Virus record (IMG/VR): IMGVR_UViG_3300031885_000015
Location: 1 to 60,447 of that record
Strand: one strand, 5' to 3'
Length of the DNA stretch: 60,447 nt
From: a virus
Numbering within the stretch: position 1 is the first letter of the stretch; each line of letters starts with the position of its first letter. The notes below the pieces were generated by a model that saw nothing but the letters and a program-made list of their open reading frames with translations, was not told the DNA's origin and did no database searches. The position numbers were made by a program, and so were the translations under genes. Shown piece after piece: positions 39,872 through 49,700 of the stretch.

Positions 39872-40111
39872 ATGAGCCAGGAACTCGTCTGGGTCTGCAG
39901 TTCCTGCGGCATGAAGCGGGTTGTCATCGGCGGGCCTTCGGCTGAACCGTGGGGCTGGTGGATCGTGCGCAAGATCCCTGACTTAGAGGATGCGATGTGG
40001 CGAGGCGTAGCCGAGCTGTCGAAGGAGGATCCAACGCTCGTTTTCTGCAGCGTCGAGTGCATCCTCACCTGGGCCTTCAAACAGCAGAAGCGAGTGTCAG
40101 GCCCCAAGTAG
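39872..40111 (+). CDS. small zinc-finger protein
   Basis: A 79-residue protein; CSSCGMKR and FCSVECILTW form a MYM-like zinc finger flanking a Trp-rich segment. GGGCGGTGAGAC upstream is a moderate ribosome binding site. Confidence 0.65.
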   Translation: MSQELVWVCSSCGMKRVVIGGPSAEPWGWWIVRKIPDLEDAMWRGVAELSKEDPTLVFCSVECILTWAFKQQKRVSGPK

Positions 40112-40122
40112 GAGGTAAGACG

Positions 40123-40299
40123 ATGTGTCCCTTGAATCGCCGGCCCAACGAAGAGGATTCGCCGAGACTCGGGCCACGGCCCCCCGTCGTCTACGACATG
40201 TTTCCTCATAACTCGTTCGCAGACGTTTTCCTGGCGTATTGCGACCGATGGATTCCCGCTAGCGTCAAGGGGCTGGAGCCAGACCAGGTAGATCGTTGA
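40123..40299 (+). CDS. small unknown protein
   Basis: A 58-residue protein; ATG with TAGGAGGTAAG upstream. Pro/Arg-rich start, then HNSFADVFLAYCDRWIP. No family recognised. Confidence 0.55.
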   Translation: MCPLNRRPNEEDSPRLGPRPPVVYDMFPHNSFADVFLAYCDRWIPASVKGLEPDQVDR

Positions 40300-40312
40300 G
40301 GGGGAAAATAGT

Positions 40313-40816
40313 ATGGAGCGGCTACAAGTGGATCCACCTCTGGTACACGTCGGAGCGATCGTGCATTATGTGGATCCGTACAAAGAGCACTGTCGAGCAG
40401 AAGTCCGTTGGGTACACAAGGATGATCCCTTACTTGTGTGCCTCAGAGTTGAGATACAAAGCTTTGGGATTGCTGGGATACATGACGTAGTGTATTCAGA
40501 CCATGGCGTAATGAACTCATTGCCAAGCAAATGTGGCACGTGGCACTGGCCCGAGTGGCCGAGTGGCCTAGTGTCTTCGAGCCGAGAGGACGTGAGTGAC
40601 ATGTGTAGTGGAGACACGTGTGGCCTTACTGAGGAGAGAGCAGGCATAGACTATACGGTGGTCGCTACGCGCTATCTGGATGGGCGCGTGGGTGTAGATG
40701 TGCTCGTGTCTGGCATTATTGCAGAGTCGGAGGCACAGGCTCTTCAGGTACTGATGTGCAAGCTTCGCAACATACTCAAGAGCTCAGAACAGCAACTCAA
40801 GCTGTTGGGAAAGTAG
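40313..40816 (+). CDS. unknown protein
   Basis: A 167-residue protein; ATG after GAGGGGGAAAA. Beta-rich with HWPEWPSGL; a C-terminal helix with Cys. No family recognised. Confidence 0.6.
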   Translation: MERLQVDPPLVHVGAIVHYVDPYKEHCRAEVRWVHKDDPLLVCLRVEIQSFGIAGIHDVVYSDHGVMNSLPSKCGTWHWPEWPSGLVSSSREDVSDMCSGDTCGLTEERAGIDYTVVATRYLDGRVGVDVLVSGIIAESEAQALQVLMCKLRNILKSSEQQLKLLGK

Positions 40817-40861
40817 ATAAGGGGATTAGTGGTATCAGTACCTACTTAAGGAGGGACCGGT

Positions 40862-41179
40862 GTGACGCAGGATCCCGTCGTACTGACTGACGTCGACAAG
40901 CCAATCCCGTTTGACCTGCGACGGGTGCTGGATCTCCTGGACAGATACAAGGACAGTCACCACCGACAAGCCGCGACCCTACGCAAGGAGGCGGATGGGC
41001 ACCGTGATGATTATGACGAATCGGAGTCAGGGCGCCTGCACGCCAAGGCCCAGTGCCATGCTGGGTTCGCGGGGGATCTCGTTTGCATCGCACGCAGACT
41101 GTGGGAGGAGGCGAAGAGGAAGCAGCAGCCAGTCTACGCGGCTCCCACCGTCGAACTAGTGGAGAAGGAGGCGCCGTGA
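40862..41179 (+). CDS. unknown protein
   Basis: A 105-residue protein, GTG after AAGGAGGGACC. Begins MTQDPVVL, like the next product, and is helical with several His (KDSHHRQAATLRKEADGHRDDYDE...). The two proteins may be distant duplicates. Confidence 0.58.
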   Translation: MTQDPVVLTDVDKPIPFDLRRVLDLLDRYKDSHHRQAATLRKEADGHRDDYDESESGRLHAKAQCHAGFAGDLVCIARRLWEEAKRKQQPVYAAPTVELVEKEAP

Positions 41180-41427
41180 TCGTGACCATGACGCAGGATC
41201 CTGCCGTGTTGTTCCACGCGTTGAAGGAGGCGTGTTTGCTGATCGCGGAGGACGGTATCTGTCCGCAGACCCATTATGACAAGGGGTGGCCCAACTGCCC
41301 CGGCGGTGGGGATCGCCGTAGTCCCGAGTGTGATCGGGAGACCGACGCTGGCTGCTTCATCGACTACTTCATCGAGAAGGCAGAGGGGTGGAGGGTCAAG
41401 CTAGCGACGCTGCCATCGTCGACGTGA
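41176..41427 (+). CDS. unknown protein
   Basis: An 83-residue protein whose GTG overlaps the previous stop. MTQDPAVLF near the start repeats the start of the upstream protein. Five Cys (GICPQTHYDKGWPNCPGGGDRRSPEC...GCF) may bind metal. Last rightward gene before the bidirectional terminator. Confidence 0.55.
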   Translation: MIVTMTQDPAVLFHALKEACLLIAEDGICPQTHYDKGWPNCPGGGDRRSPECDRETDAGCFIDYFIEKAEGWRVKLATLPSST

Positions 41428-41450
41428 TGTTCTCAGCTTCTTGTGAAGAA

Positions 41451-41478
41451 TAGAGGAGGCATCTCAGTGCCTCCTCTA
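41451..41478. terminator. bidirectional terminator between converging operons
   Basis: An 11-bp perfect stem TAGAGGAGGCA (41451-41461) with TGCCTCCTCTA (41468-41478), loop TCTCAG, between the last + gene (stop 41427) and the last - gene (stop 41508). Confidence 0.85.
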
Positions 41479-41507
41479 CTCTTATCAAGCAGCTTGAGTT
41501 GCTAAGG

Positions 41508-41987
41508 CTACATCCACCAGCCTGAGGGAGTTCCCCAGCGTCTTAGCTTACCCCAGTACATCACATCGACGTGAGTGAAGGTGGGATAAAGGCCTACACC
41601 ACCTGGGCCAAAGAACTCAGGTTTGGAGGCAGCCACGATAGCTACTTCTGCAGGCGTAATACCCTTGATAGTGATGTCGGCAGCTAGACCTCTAAGATGA
41701 GCGCTGTCCTCAGCTCCTCCAACGTTGGTGTTGTGAGTGGCACAACGAAAGCCACTGACGATTGTGCAGGGCTTCCTGACAAATTCGTCTGGATTGAAGT
41801 AGTCACGTAGGTTCTGTAGATGTTGAAGGAAGAACAGAAACTCTAGGGGGACGCGGACGAGCCTACAGCCACACTTGCACCGGAATTCATCTAGAGCGAA
41901 GCTCGTCGTAGTCCCGGGTGATAGGGACAGCAAGGGATAGGTGAGTTTGCCTTGCTGAGGAGCTGCTCGGTCCACTGCGCCAGGCAT
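41508..41987 (-). CDS. endolysin, M15 family peptidase
   Basis: A 159-residue protein. FRCKCGCRLV (typical opening of Peptidase_M15_3), SGFRCATHNTNVGG, SAHLRGLAADI (zinc His and Asp) and FTHVDV (final His). It cuts the peptide part of peptidoglycan as a D,D- or L,D-peptidase. No signal peptide, so it needs the holin. ATG 41987 follows GAGAGGTGATAGCG. Confidence 0.88.
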   Translation of the reverse strand: MPGAVDRAAPQQGKLTYPLLSLSPGTTTSFALDEFRCKCGCRLVRVPLEFLFFLQHLQNLRDYFNPDEFVRKPCTIVSGFRCATHNTNVGGAEDSAHLRGLAADITIKGITPAEVAIVAASKPEFFGPGGVGLYPTFTHVDVMYWGKLRRWGTPSGWWM

Positions 41988-42031
41988 CGCTATCACCTCT
42001 CTGTGAGGCAGATTCGTTCACTCTAGTTTGG

Positions 42032-42400
42032 CTAGGGTCCAGCTGAAGGCCCAATCAGAGGCTCTGGTGGCTGAGGCTCTGGTGGCTGAGGTCCTGGAGG
42101 GTTCAGGGCCTTGCTCTCGTAATGACCTGCTGCGGCAGCAATCAGAAATCCGTTTGCAAGCGAGAGTGCCCACACTGACCAGTCTCCTACTCTCGCACCC
42201 AGTCCTAGCTGTGCTAGAAGAAGGACAAGGAAGCCTACAAGTACTGCGTACTGATCTGTGGAGGGACGAAAACGGAGGAACCTCTGCACAAACGTATCAA
42301 CGACGTTCTTTGTGTACTGGACTATCAAGAATGTAAGCAGAGATGCTCCAGCGAGGGTGGCGAGATCCCCCCAGGTTAGTAGATTGTTGATCTCTGGCAT
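42032..42400 (-). CDS. probable holin
   Basis: A 122-residue membrane protein with two or three spans (about 14-30, 48-68, 76-92) and a Pro-rich cytoplasmic tail (PPGPQPPEPQPPEP). Next to the endolysin. ATG 42400 has GAGGAGGTG upstream. Confidence 0.7.
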   Translation of the reverse strand: MPEINNLLTWGDLATLAGASLLTFLIVQYTKNVVDTFVQRFLRFRPSTDQYAVLVGFLVLLLAQLGLGARVGDWSVWALSLANGFLIAAAAGHYESKALNPPGPQPPEPQPPEPLIGPSAGP

Positions 42401-42431
42401 CTTCTTCACCTCCTCTGCAGTAATCTTGGAA

Positions 42432-42734
42432 CTACTTCACTTCAGACCTAATTACACGAGTGTGTGACTGCCTCGCACGGCTTAGGAGCTCTTCCAACAT
42501 TTGCTCTTGCCGTGCTCCTGAGACGGCTATGGTACTCCTCAGAGTGTCCAGGCAGTCCTTCAGATTATTGATCGCATCAGTGTTGTTCTCTATCAAGGTG
42601 GAGAGATGTGTTACGAATGATAGTCCATTTGAAGATTGCCTTCCACTGACTCTACCCTTGACTAGCGCATATGCAAGAGCAACAACAGCTATTCCTCCTA
42701 AGCCATACTGTGCAGCCTGATCCAGGCTCGTCAT
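42432..42734 (-). CDS. XhlA-like membrane-anchored coiled-coil protein
   Basis: A 100-residue protein: one N-terminal membrane helix (YGLGGIAVVALAYALV), then a helical heptad region (LSTLIENNTDAINNLKDCLDTLRSTI). This matches hemolysin XhlA-type lysis accessory proteins in layout, though with the membrane helix first. Part of the lysis module. Confidence 0.55.
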   Translation of the reverse strand: MTSLDQAAQYGLGGIAVVALAYALVKGRVSGRQSSNGLSFVTHLSTLIENNTDAINNLKDCLDTLRSTIAVSGARQEQMLEELLSRARQSHTRVIRSEVK

Positions 42735-42846
42735 GGAGCCACCTTCCCTCCCTTCGCTACGTGGAGGCTACTTACTTAGGTGCAGTGAGAAGGACACCAA
42801 CTGCTTTTCGAGTGCCTCCACCTGCCCTCAGCAAACAGTCTCTCCT
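42735..42846. other. short gap in the late operon
   Basis: On the minus strand this gap contains only a 17-codon frame starting GTG after GAGGGCAG (reading VEALEKQLVSF...). Too short to call; it may be the tail of a decayed small gene. Confidence 0.3.
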
Positions 42847-43773
42847 CTAGCTAGTCAACTTCAAGACCTTTTTGACATTGCTGTCGCTGCAGTAGATGTG
42901 GCCATCAAGGACGGAAGATTTCAGGGCTTCGATACTGCCGCCGTAGGTAGCAGACTCACCAACCTTGACTAGGTCACTGGCATTCATTTTCCAGACTACC
43001 TCCTCTGCAAAGCCACCACCACAGTAGATGGAACTACCAAGGGCGGTCAGCTCGCAGATGATACCACCTCCTACACCATAGATAGCAGACTCACCAACCT
43101 TGACTAGATCGCTAGCATTTAGCTTCCAAACCTTGTATGGGCTGCCACCGCCACAGTAAATAAAACCCTCATGAGCAATCAGAGAATAGATAGTGCTACC
43201 GTAGTCAGCAGATTCGGCAACCTTAAGCAGAGTACCTTCAGTCAGTTTCCAGACTTTCCTGGTCGTCGCGCCAGCACAGTAAATGTGGCCATCAAGAGCA
43301 GCCAAAGCGTTGATGGTACCACCGTAGATAGCAGACTCACCAACCTTGAACAGATCAGTGGCGTCTAGTTTCCAGACTTTCTTGGTCGTCGCGCCAGCAC
43401 AGTAGATGTAACTACCAAGGGCAGTCAGGGCCATGATGGTACCACCGTAGCTGATAGACTCATTAAGCTTAAACATACCGATAGGATTGATCTTCCAGAC
43501 TTTCAGCGTTGTGTTACCGCCACAGTAGATGAAGCCAAAACAAGTAGTCAGATCCCTGATAATGTTACCATAGGCAACAGACTCACCAACCTTAACTAGG
43601 TCACTGGCGTTCAATTGCCAAACCTTGTATGAGCCAGCACCGCCACAGTAGACGTAATCGCTGAGTGCGGTCAGGGCATAGATGATGCCACCGTAGTTAG
43701 CAGATTCGGCAACCTTAACTAGAGACCCAGGTCCTCGGTGTATAGCCATTACAGGTAGGATAATTATACCCAT
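42847..43773 (-). CDS. seven-bladed beta-propeller tail protein
   Basis: A 308-residue protein made almost entirely of seven repeats of about 41-44 residues. Each has the pattern L-(V/F)-KVGES-x2-YGG-x-I-x-AL...(I/V)YC-x-G-x4-KVWKL-(N/D)A-(S/T)-D. Seven units suggest a closed seven-bladed propeller, with a Cys in each blade. Placed after the fibre gene, it is a likely receptor-binding or adsorption protein. DNA repeats between blades invite recombination. Confidence 0.75.
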   Translation of the reverse strand: MGIIILPVMAIHRGPGSLVKVAESANYGGIIYALTALSDYVYCGGAGSYKVWQLNASDLVKVGESVAYGNIIRDLTTCFGFIYCGGNTTLKVWKINPIGMFKLNESISYGGTIMALTALGSYIYCAGATTKKVWKLDATDLFKVGESAIYGGTINALAALDGHIYCAGATTRKVWKLTEGTLLKVAESADYGSTIYSLIAHEGFIYCGGGSPYKVWKLNASDLVKVGESAIYGVGGGIICELTALGSSIYCGGGFAEEVVWKMNASDLVKVGESATYGGSIEALKSSVLDGHIYCSDSNVKKVLKLTS

Positions 43774-43776
43774 GAT

Positions 43777-44508
43777 TCATTCCCCCAGGTCGCCGAGTAG
43801 GCTCCACGTATCTGTAGCAACTTTGAGAAGTCCCACAACACTATACTGCATGTAGGTTTTGACCAGACTGTCCGGAGATTGTAGCGTAACGCCATCAGCT
43901 GGACTGACGGTCACCTGGCCTACGCCTTTTTGGCGAGCAAGGATCTGAGTGCCGATGATGAATTCCACGCTAGCGTTCGCTGGGACTGTAAGCGTCTGGG
44001 CGGTGGCTTTGTTCATGTCGATAACCTTGCTGTCATCGCCGATGACGAGCGTGTAAGTGTCACCGGTCTGTTCGTTAAGCAAAAGGTGTTTACCTGTGTC
44101 CACGTAATCCTTAGTCGCTGCGTCCCCTGCCGCTGCAGGGTTGGCAAATGCTGCCCTGCCATTCGCGTCTCGTAAGACAATAAGGTCTGGGGTGGCAGCT
44201 GCGGTCGCTGAGTGAGGAGCGGTAGCATCTATGTGTCCCTTGGCATCAGCAAGAGTGGTGTCAGGAGCCTCATGCCATAGCTTAGCTCCTCCCGCATGGG
44301 CAGCAAAGCGGTTTGTAATCCAATCTAGCAGCTGCCTCAGCGTACCTACGTTACCAGTAGGAGCTTCTGCCGGATCTATAGTCCGGTCGCCTGTCTCGAT
44401 GGCAGCAGAGTTACCCTCTGCACGATTCATGTCCCCGGGAACTACGACGTTGTTAGCCGCCCAGTTCGTCTTAGGAGCTTGCCACCCTACTGGTGCTGAA
44501 CCTGACAT
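43777..44508 (-). CDS. tail fibre-like protein
   Basis: A 243-residue protein: helical start, then DPAEAPTGNVGTLRQLLDWITNRFAA, and beta-rich fibre repeats with VLRDANGRAAFANPAAAGDAATKDYVD, a common stalk motif of phage tail fibres. The C-terminal half is a compact beta domain ending SVVGLLKVATDTWSLLGD. The start overlaps the stop of the upstream gene. Confidence 0.75.
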   Translation of the reverse strand: MSGSAPVGWQAPKTNWAANNVVVPGDMNRAEGNSAAIETGDRTIDPAEAPTGNVGTLRQLLDWITNRFAAHAGGAKLWHEAPDTTLADAKGHIDATAPHSATAAATPDLIVLRDANGRAAFANPAAAGDAATKDYVDTGKHLLLNEQTGDTYTLVIGDDSKVIDMNKATAQTLTVPANASVEFIIGTQILARQKGVGQVTVSPADGVTLQSPDSLVKTYMQYSVVGLLKVATDTWSLLGDLGE

Positions 44509-46382
44509 TAGGAAACCCTCCTTCCCTTCAACGTACTAGATAGACCTCCATCGAATTCAGTGAGCTGAGACACTGTATGATAGTCCTGGGTAGATAGGTT
44601 CTGAAAGTCTGGAACAGTAATTCTGTCTGCTAACTCGAGAGCTGGATTTCCCCTCCAAGGGAGGGTTATGTCTCGTCTGGCATCCTTGTATGACGCCACT
44701 AGGGTATCTGCAATACTCTGGGCCACACTAAGGGTCTGAACAAGAGGATTATCAGGAAAGGCATACACAATCACTCCGTTGTCTACTATACTATCTGGGT
44801 CCTGGGCAGTCACTCGCTCCTTATTCTGGACAGTTAGAGGCTTAGCATCTATGACTAGCACAAAGGTATCAGGAGCCTCCCCAAAATTCTTGACTTGTAC
44901 GACAGAGCCCCAAGCGTAGTGAATCTCGTCAATAATAGTGGTACTTGGCTCCGCGTCCTCCAAGGAGGCTGCAGCCTCAATGCAGGGGGCTTCATTAAGC
45001 ACGACGTTGAGAGTCTTGGTCTGCCCTGCAGCAATACTCACAGCACTGTTAGACCTATATACCTCCAAAAGACTGCTAGCAGGACTCAGTGGCTGGGTCG
45101 TTACCTCTATGTAATTGACTACCTGTCCCCACCGAATTGGATGATCTTTTTCTGGGTAGAAGTCATCGCGAGTTAGCACGAGCTGAGAATCTACCTGTCC
45201 TGCAAGAAAGGAGGGACCCTCAACTCGAATGGTGCCATCCCGAGCGCAATAAACTTGCCCCATGCACGCCTCGGCTATCTCTCTCAACGCACTCTTGTAG
45301 TTGGTCGGAGCAAACCAGGCATAGGGTACAACGAAATCCTGGAGTTCTAAATCGATCCAGTACTCACTACCTGCAAGACCAGCATCTTGTAAAACCGATG
45401 CTGCCAGATCGTAGAGGGTCACATCTACCATTACCTGAGAGGAAACATAGCTCATCTTCCGTAATAGTTCTAGTCGGTCTCGTCCTGTGGCAGCTACATA
45501 CAGCCCACTTTCTGGAGCCTCCCAGTCTCCCGACCAGAACATACCCAAAGGTGCATACTCTATTGTGTCGTCAGGTAGCTCCACACCAATCCAAGCTCGA
45601 ACCCGACGGTTCGCTTTTAGTAGCTCATACAGAGGGCTACCTGTATTACCTGCATCAAAGCGATGATCTCGGTTGCTTAATACAACGTCAATCTCATGAG
45701 AAGCCACGTTCCCAATTGGAAGGGACCCTTCAAATAGCTCTCGCTCCTCCAAGAGCCTAATCAGAACTACGTCATCTCCTTCGTATGTTTCCCGAATTAT
45801 AGAGATGAACTCGAGGATCTTAACTTGCCTGTCAGCGGCTGACCACCTCTGGATCTCTAGAGTCATCTTTACAATCTCAGTGTGGTCTGCAATCACGAGG
45901 AACCAGTCTACTAGGGTGTTGTCCACGATAGTTTCAGTGTGTACCAGCACATCTCCAGCCTGATAGAGCTTTACTACGAAATCCACTGGATACTCGCCTT
46001 TAGCAGAGTCACCTACTACTATCAGCATACGAATAGGTCTGGAGAAGAATACTGCAGTCAGCGTAGGGTATGGCTCAGAAAAGGCACCTTCATTACCAGC
46101 GAGGGAAGAACCCCACCACCCCATCTGCCCCTGACTAGCAGTAGGAGGAGCCAACGCTTCTCGCCCAAGTTGCCATGAGCCATCTAAGCAGGTCCACTTA
46201 TATCTTGGGTCCTTTGTACCATCCGCCACCTGGTCAGGGTAGCTTACATTTGCGTTCTCGTTCACACTAATAGATATGGACAAATCTAGAAATGTATCCG
46301 TGTAGTCTATAGTAACCCTCGCGAAAACGGCACGCGAGGCTCCCCTAATCGCAGCTTGAAACTCCTCAGACATGCCTAGCAT
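44508..46382 (-). CDS. tail/baseplate protein (Tal-like)
   Basis: A 624-residue protein downstream of the tape measure and a small distal tail protein. Its central part (VASHEIDVVLSNRDHRFDAGNTGSPLY...) resembles the baseplate hub fold of siphovirus tail-associated proteins. No lysozyme domain is seen. It probably forms the tail tip and holds the fibres. ATG 46382 with GGGAG upstream. Confidence 0.65.
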   Translation of the reverse strand: MLGMSEEFQAAIRGASRAVFARVTIDYTDTFLDLSISISVNENANVSYPDQVADGTKDPRYKWTCLDGSWQLGREALAPPTASQGQMGWWGSSLAGNEGAFSEPYPTLTAVFFSRPIRMLIVVGDSAKGEYPVDFVVKLYQAGDVLVHTETIVDNTLVDWFLVIADHTEIVKMTLEIQRWSAADRQVKILEFISIIRETYEGDDVVLIRLLEERELFEGSLPIGNVASHEIDVVLSNRDHRFDAGNTGSPLYELLKANRRVRAWIGVELPDDTIEYAPLGMFWSGDWEAPESGLYVAATGRDRLELLRKMSYVSSQVMVDVTLYDLAASVLQDAGLAGSEYWIDLELQDFVVPYAWFAPTNYKSALREIAEACMGQVYCARDGTIRVEGPSFLAGQVDSQLVLTRDDFYPEKDHPIRWGQVVNYIEVTTQPLSPASSLLEVYRSNSAVSIAAGQTKTLNVVLNEAPCIEAAASLEDAEPSTTIIDEIHYAWGSVVQVKNFGEAPDTFVLVIDAKPLTVQNKERVTAQDPDSIVDNGVIVYAFPDNPLVQTLSVAQSIADTLVASYKDARRDITLPWRGNPALELADRITVPDFQNLSTQDYHTVSQLTEFDGGLSSTLKGRRVS

Positions 46383-46399
46383 AGTAGCACTCCCTTCTC

Positions 46400-46753
46400 C
46401 TACTGCTCAATCAGGTCGAACTCGAAGTTCTTCCAATACCACTCTCCGCCAGTCCGAAACTTTTCTCGTGGTATAGCCCCCACATACACCGTTGCAGTCT
46501 TGGTGGCTTCGTTTTCTTCGTAGCTCAGCTCGAAGAACATGTTGTCGGGGTCATCTATTATAGCCATAATCGCACTAAGGTTGGTACCCGAGATGACCTC
46601 GTACTTGAAGTAGAACTTACGCTTTTTTGCGATCAGCTCCATAGTCATCAAGCCAGAAGACATACGACTAGCCTTAGTAAGATTGTAGCTCTCTATCTTA
46701 AAATAGGATGGTGGCTTAACAACAGTACCTGCGAACTTGAAGACCGCTGCCAT
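46400..46753 (-). CDS. small distal tail protein
   Basis: A 117-residue beta-rich protein between tape measure and Tal-like gene (SYNLTKASRMSSGLMTMELIAKKRKFYFKYEVISG...). Position and size suggest the distal tail ring or a tube-to-tip connector. Confidence 0.55.
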   Translation of the reverse strand: MAAVFKFAGTVVKPPSYFKIESYNLTKASRMSSGLMTMELIAKKRKFYFKYEVISGTNLSAIMAIIDDPDNMFFELSYEENEATKTATVYVGAIPREKFRTGGEWYWKNFEFDLIEQ

Positions 46754-49700
46754 CTAGGCCCCCCTCCTTTGATCCTCTTTTACTCTTATGAAGTGCAGTC
46801 TACGCTCAAGCTCCTTCAGAGAGCGCTCATCCGCGATAAGAGTACCGACGTAGACAGGAGGCGAACCCTCCTGACTTCCCCTTCCTGGCAAGGTAGCTAT
46901 CACTCCAGCAAGCTCTGCAGCAATAACCTGAGCAAACGGTCTCAAAGCCTCTCGAGAGAGGGGTAGAACCGCTTCCCTACGATTCCCTTCTCCAATAGCT
47001 GCGATCTGAGGCCTTGTTATAACTCCCCCAGCTGCAAGGGTAGCTCCCCCGAACCTACCACTGCCTGTCGTGGGGACTTCAGTCTTTAAAGTAGTAGTGG
47101 TTGTAGTTGTTACCTTAGCTGCAGTAGTTGCTACCTTAGCCACGGTAGTGCTTGGGGCGACGGTGCCAGGAACACCAGTAGTACCGGGATCAGGTTTAGT
47201 ACCAGTAGGGCTTGGAGCAGCAGTACCAGTAGTACCAGCAGTACCAGAGGAGGCGGAGGTAGCTACTGAGGCTGTAGTCGTAGTTGTGGCAGCAGAGCCT
47301 CCACCTGCACCTACACCTCCAGCTGTGGTACCTCCACCTGCGCCTCCCTGGGAAGCACTCTGAAGTATTGCCTTTATCCTAGCAGCAATACCTTGTGCCA
47401 GACTGATAAGACGATTTCCAAGCGACCTCAAAGCATCAATCATAGGAGCTATTGCACTCGAGAACGAAGGAACGATCCCTCGGAATACAGAGCCTATGTC
47501 GACCACCCACTGCTTAAAGGAAGCTATCGCGTTGGCACACCACGTCTTGATGGTCTGCCAAGCGGTTGCAGCCCAGTTAGTTAGAGTAGCAGAGAGGTTC
47601 GTATCCCACGTTTTCACGGTGGTCCACGTCGTCAGAGCCCAGCTACTAAAAGAGGCTATGTTATTCGTGAACCATGTAGTGAAGTTGAAGGCGGCAGTAC
47701 CAAACCAGGTGGAGAAGCTATACTGGGTGTTGAAGCACCATGTCTTGATGGCAGTCCAGGTATTTGCTGCCCACATGGTAAATGCGCCCCAAGTATTGGA
47801 GGCCCATCCAGTGAGCGTGCCCAAAGTATTTGCTGCCCAAGTACTGAATGCGCCCCAAGTATTTGCCGCCCAAGTACTGAACGTGCCCCAGGTTCCTGTC
47901 ACCCATCCTTCAAAGGAAGCCCTGGTACTAGTGACCCAAGCCTGCAGGGATGCTCTGGTACTAGTGACCCAAGACTGAAGGGTGTCTCGCACATCTGACG
48001 TCCAACCTTGCAAGGCCGCCCTAGTGCTGGTCACCCAGCTACTGAGGCTTGCTCGAGTGTCGCTGACCCAACCTCCTAGATTTGCTCGAGTGTTAGTAAC
48101 CCAAGTCTCTATTGTAGTCCACGTGCCAGAGGCCCAGTTAGCTATGCTACCTCCTACACTGGCACACCAGTTCTTAAACGTAGTCAAAGTGTCAGAGCTC
48201 CAGTTCTTAAACGTAGTCCATGTGTTAGAGCTCCAGTTCTTAAACGTGTCCCAAGTATCGGAGGCCCACTGTGTGAACTTTTGCCAGGTTCGCGAAGTCC
48301 AGTCTGCAAAGCTACTCCAAGTTCTAGCTATCCAGTCCGTGATAGTGTTGTAAGTGTCAGAGCTCCAGTTCTTAAACGTAGTCCATGTGTTAGAGCTCCA
48401 GTTCTTAAACGTGTCCCAAGTATCGGAGGCCCACTGTGTGAACTTTTGCCAGGTTCGCGAAGTCCAGTTCTTAAACGTAGTCCATGTGTTAGAGCTCCAA
48501 CTCTTGAACGTGTCCCAAGTATCGGAGGCCCAAGTCTTTACCTTGGTGTAGACGTCTACGCACCAGTTGGCGAAGCTCCCCCAGGTCCTATCTACCCAGT
48601 TATGAACACGATCGACTGTGTCTGCTACCCAATCTCCAATCGACCTAGCTGTGTTCAGCACCCATTGTTTTACATCCCTATAAACCTCTGAAAGAGGACG
48701 TAGATCCAGGGTCTCTTTCAGCCACTGAGCAAAGCTCTTCATAGGAGGTAGTGCCATGTCTCCAACTCCCTTGAAGAACTTCGCTATGTCTGGAAGTACC
48801 TCAGGAAGTTTGAAGGCATCCTCTAGGTCCTTTAGATTAAGACCTGCACTGTCCAGCTCTTCAGGAATCTGATACACCTCGTCGAACGAAGCTACCATTC
48901 TCTTGTTGGCCTTCTCAGCACTATCCGCCATCGCAGCCAGCCCTGCAGACGTGTCTCCTAGCCACTTGTTATATCTGGCTATATCATCTTCGTAGCCTGA
49001 AGCGAACACAGGTTCAAGTGCTCCTTGTGTATTGAGTCCATACAAGTCAAGTAGGCTACCAGTAAGCCGTCGGATCCAGCCCTGCACGGCTCGAGATTGC
49101 AGCGCAAGAGACAGCAGAGCTGAAGCAACAACAAGTATCAGTGCAGTAATGGGGTTCTTGGCCATCGCTATATACAACGCCTGAACGGCACCAGTAAGCA
49201 TACGTATTCCAGCTGCTGCTCCACTGGCAACATACAGCAGCTTGATAGCTCCAACAAGACCTAGAACTGCTACTCGGGTTGCTGCTGCTACCCACAGAGC
49301 ACCAAGAGCATAGCCAAACCAGCGTGCTAGAGGAGTAGCTCGAGCTAACCATTCAGCCAGCACAGCTACACTGCGTGCTGCTCCAGCTAGTATAGGTAGA
49401 GCAACCTGTAGAGTCCGCAGAAAGAGCTCACTAGCCGTACCTAGCACTGAGACTAGCGCATTGCGCAGTAGCTTGAAGCTACCAACGAGTGAGCCGACCG
49501 CCACGATAGCCAGTCGTACCGTAGCCTGAGCTTTAGGTGATACTATACTCTCAAACAGTGCTCCGACCCCACCACGACGCATCAGGCTCCTAGCCCAGTT
49601 CAGCCAATCTCTTAGCTCCTTCAGACGAACACCGATAGCTGTGTACATTCCAGTGAAAAGACTCCTACCAATCAGGAGTAGGTTATCTCTGATCGTGCTG

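Noticed and set aside
42847-43773. Diversity-generating retroelement acting on the propeller protein
   Set aside because: No reverse transcriptase gene and no template repeat with adenine-specific changes were seen.
47070-47363. Valine-rich rightward frame of 97 codons
   Set aside because: Antisense shadow of the Thr/Ala-rich linker of the tape measure protein.
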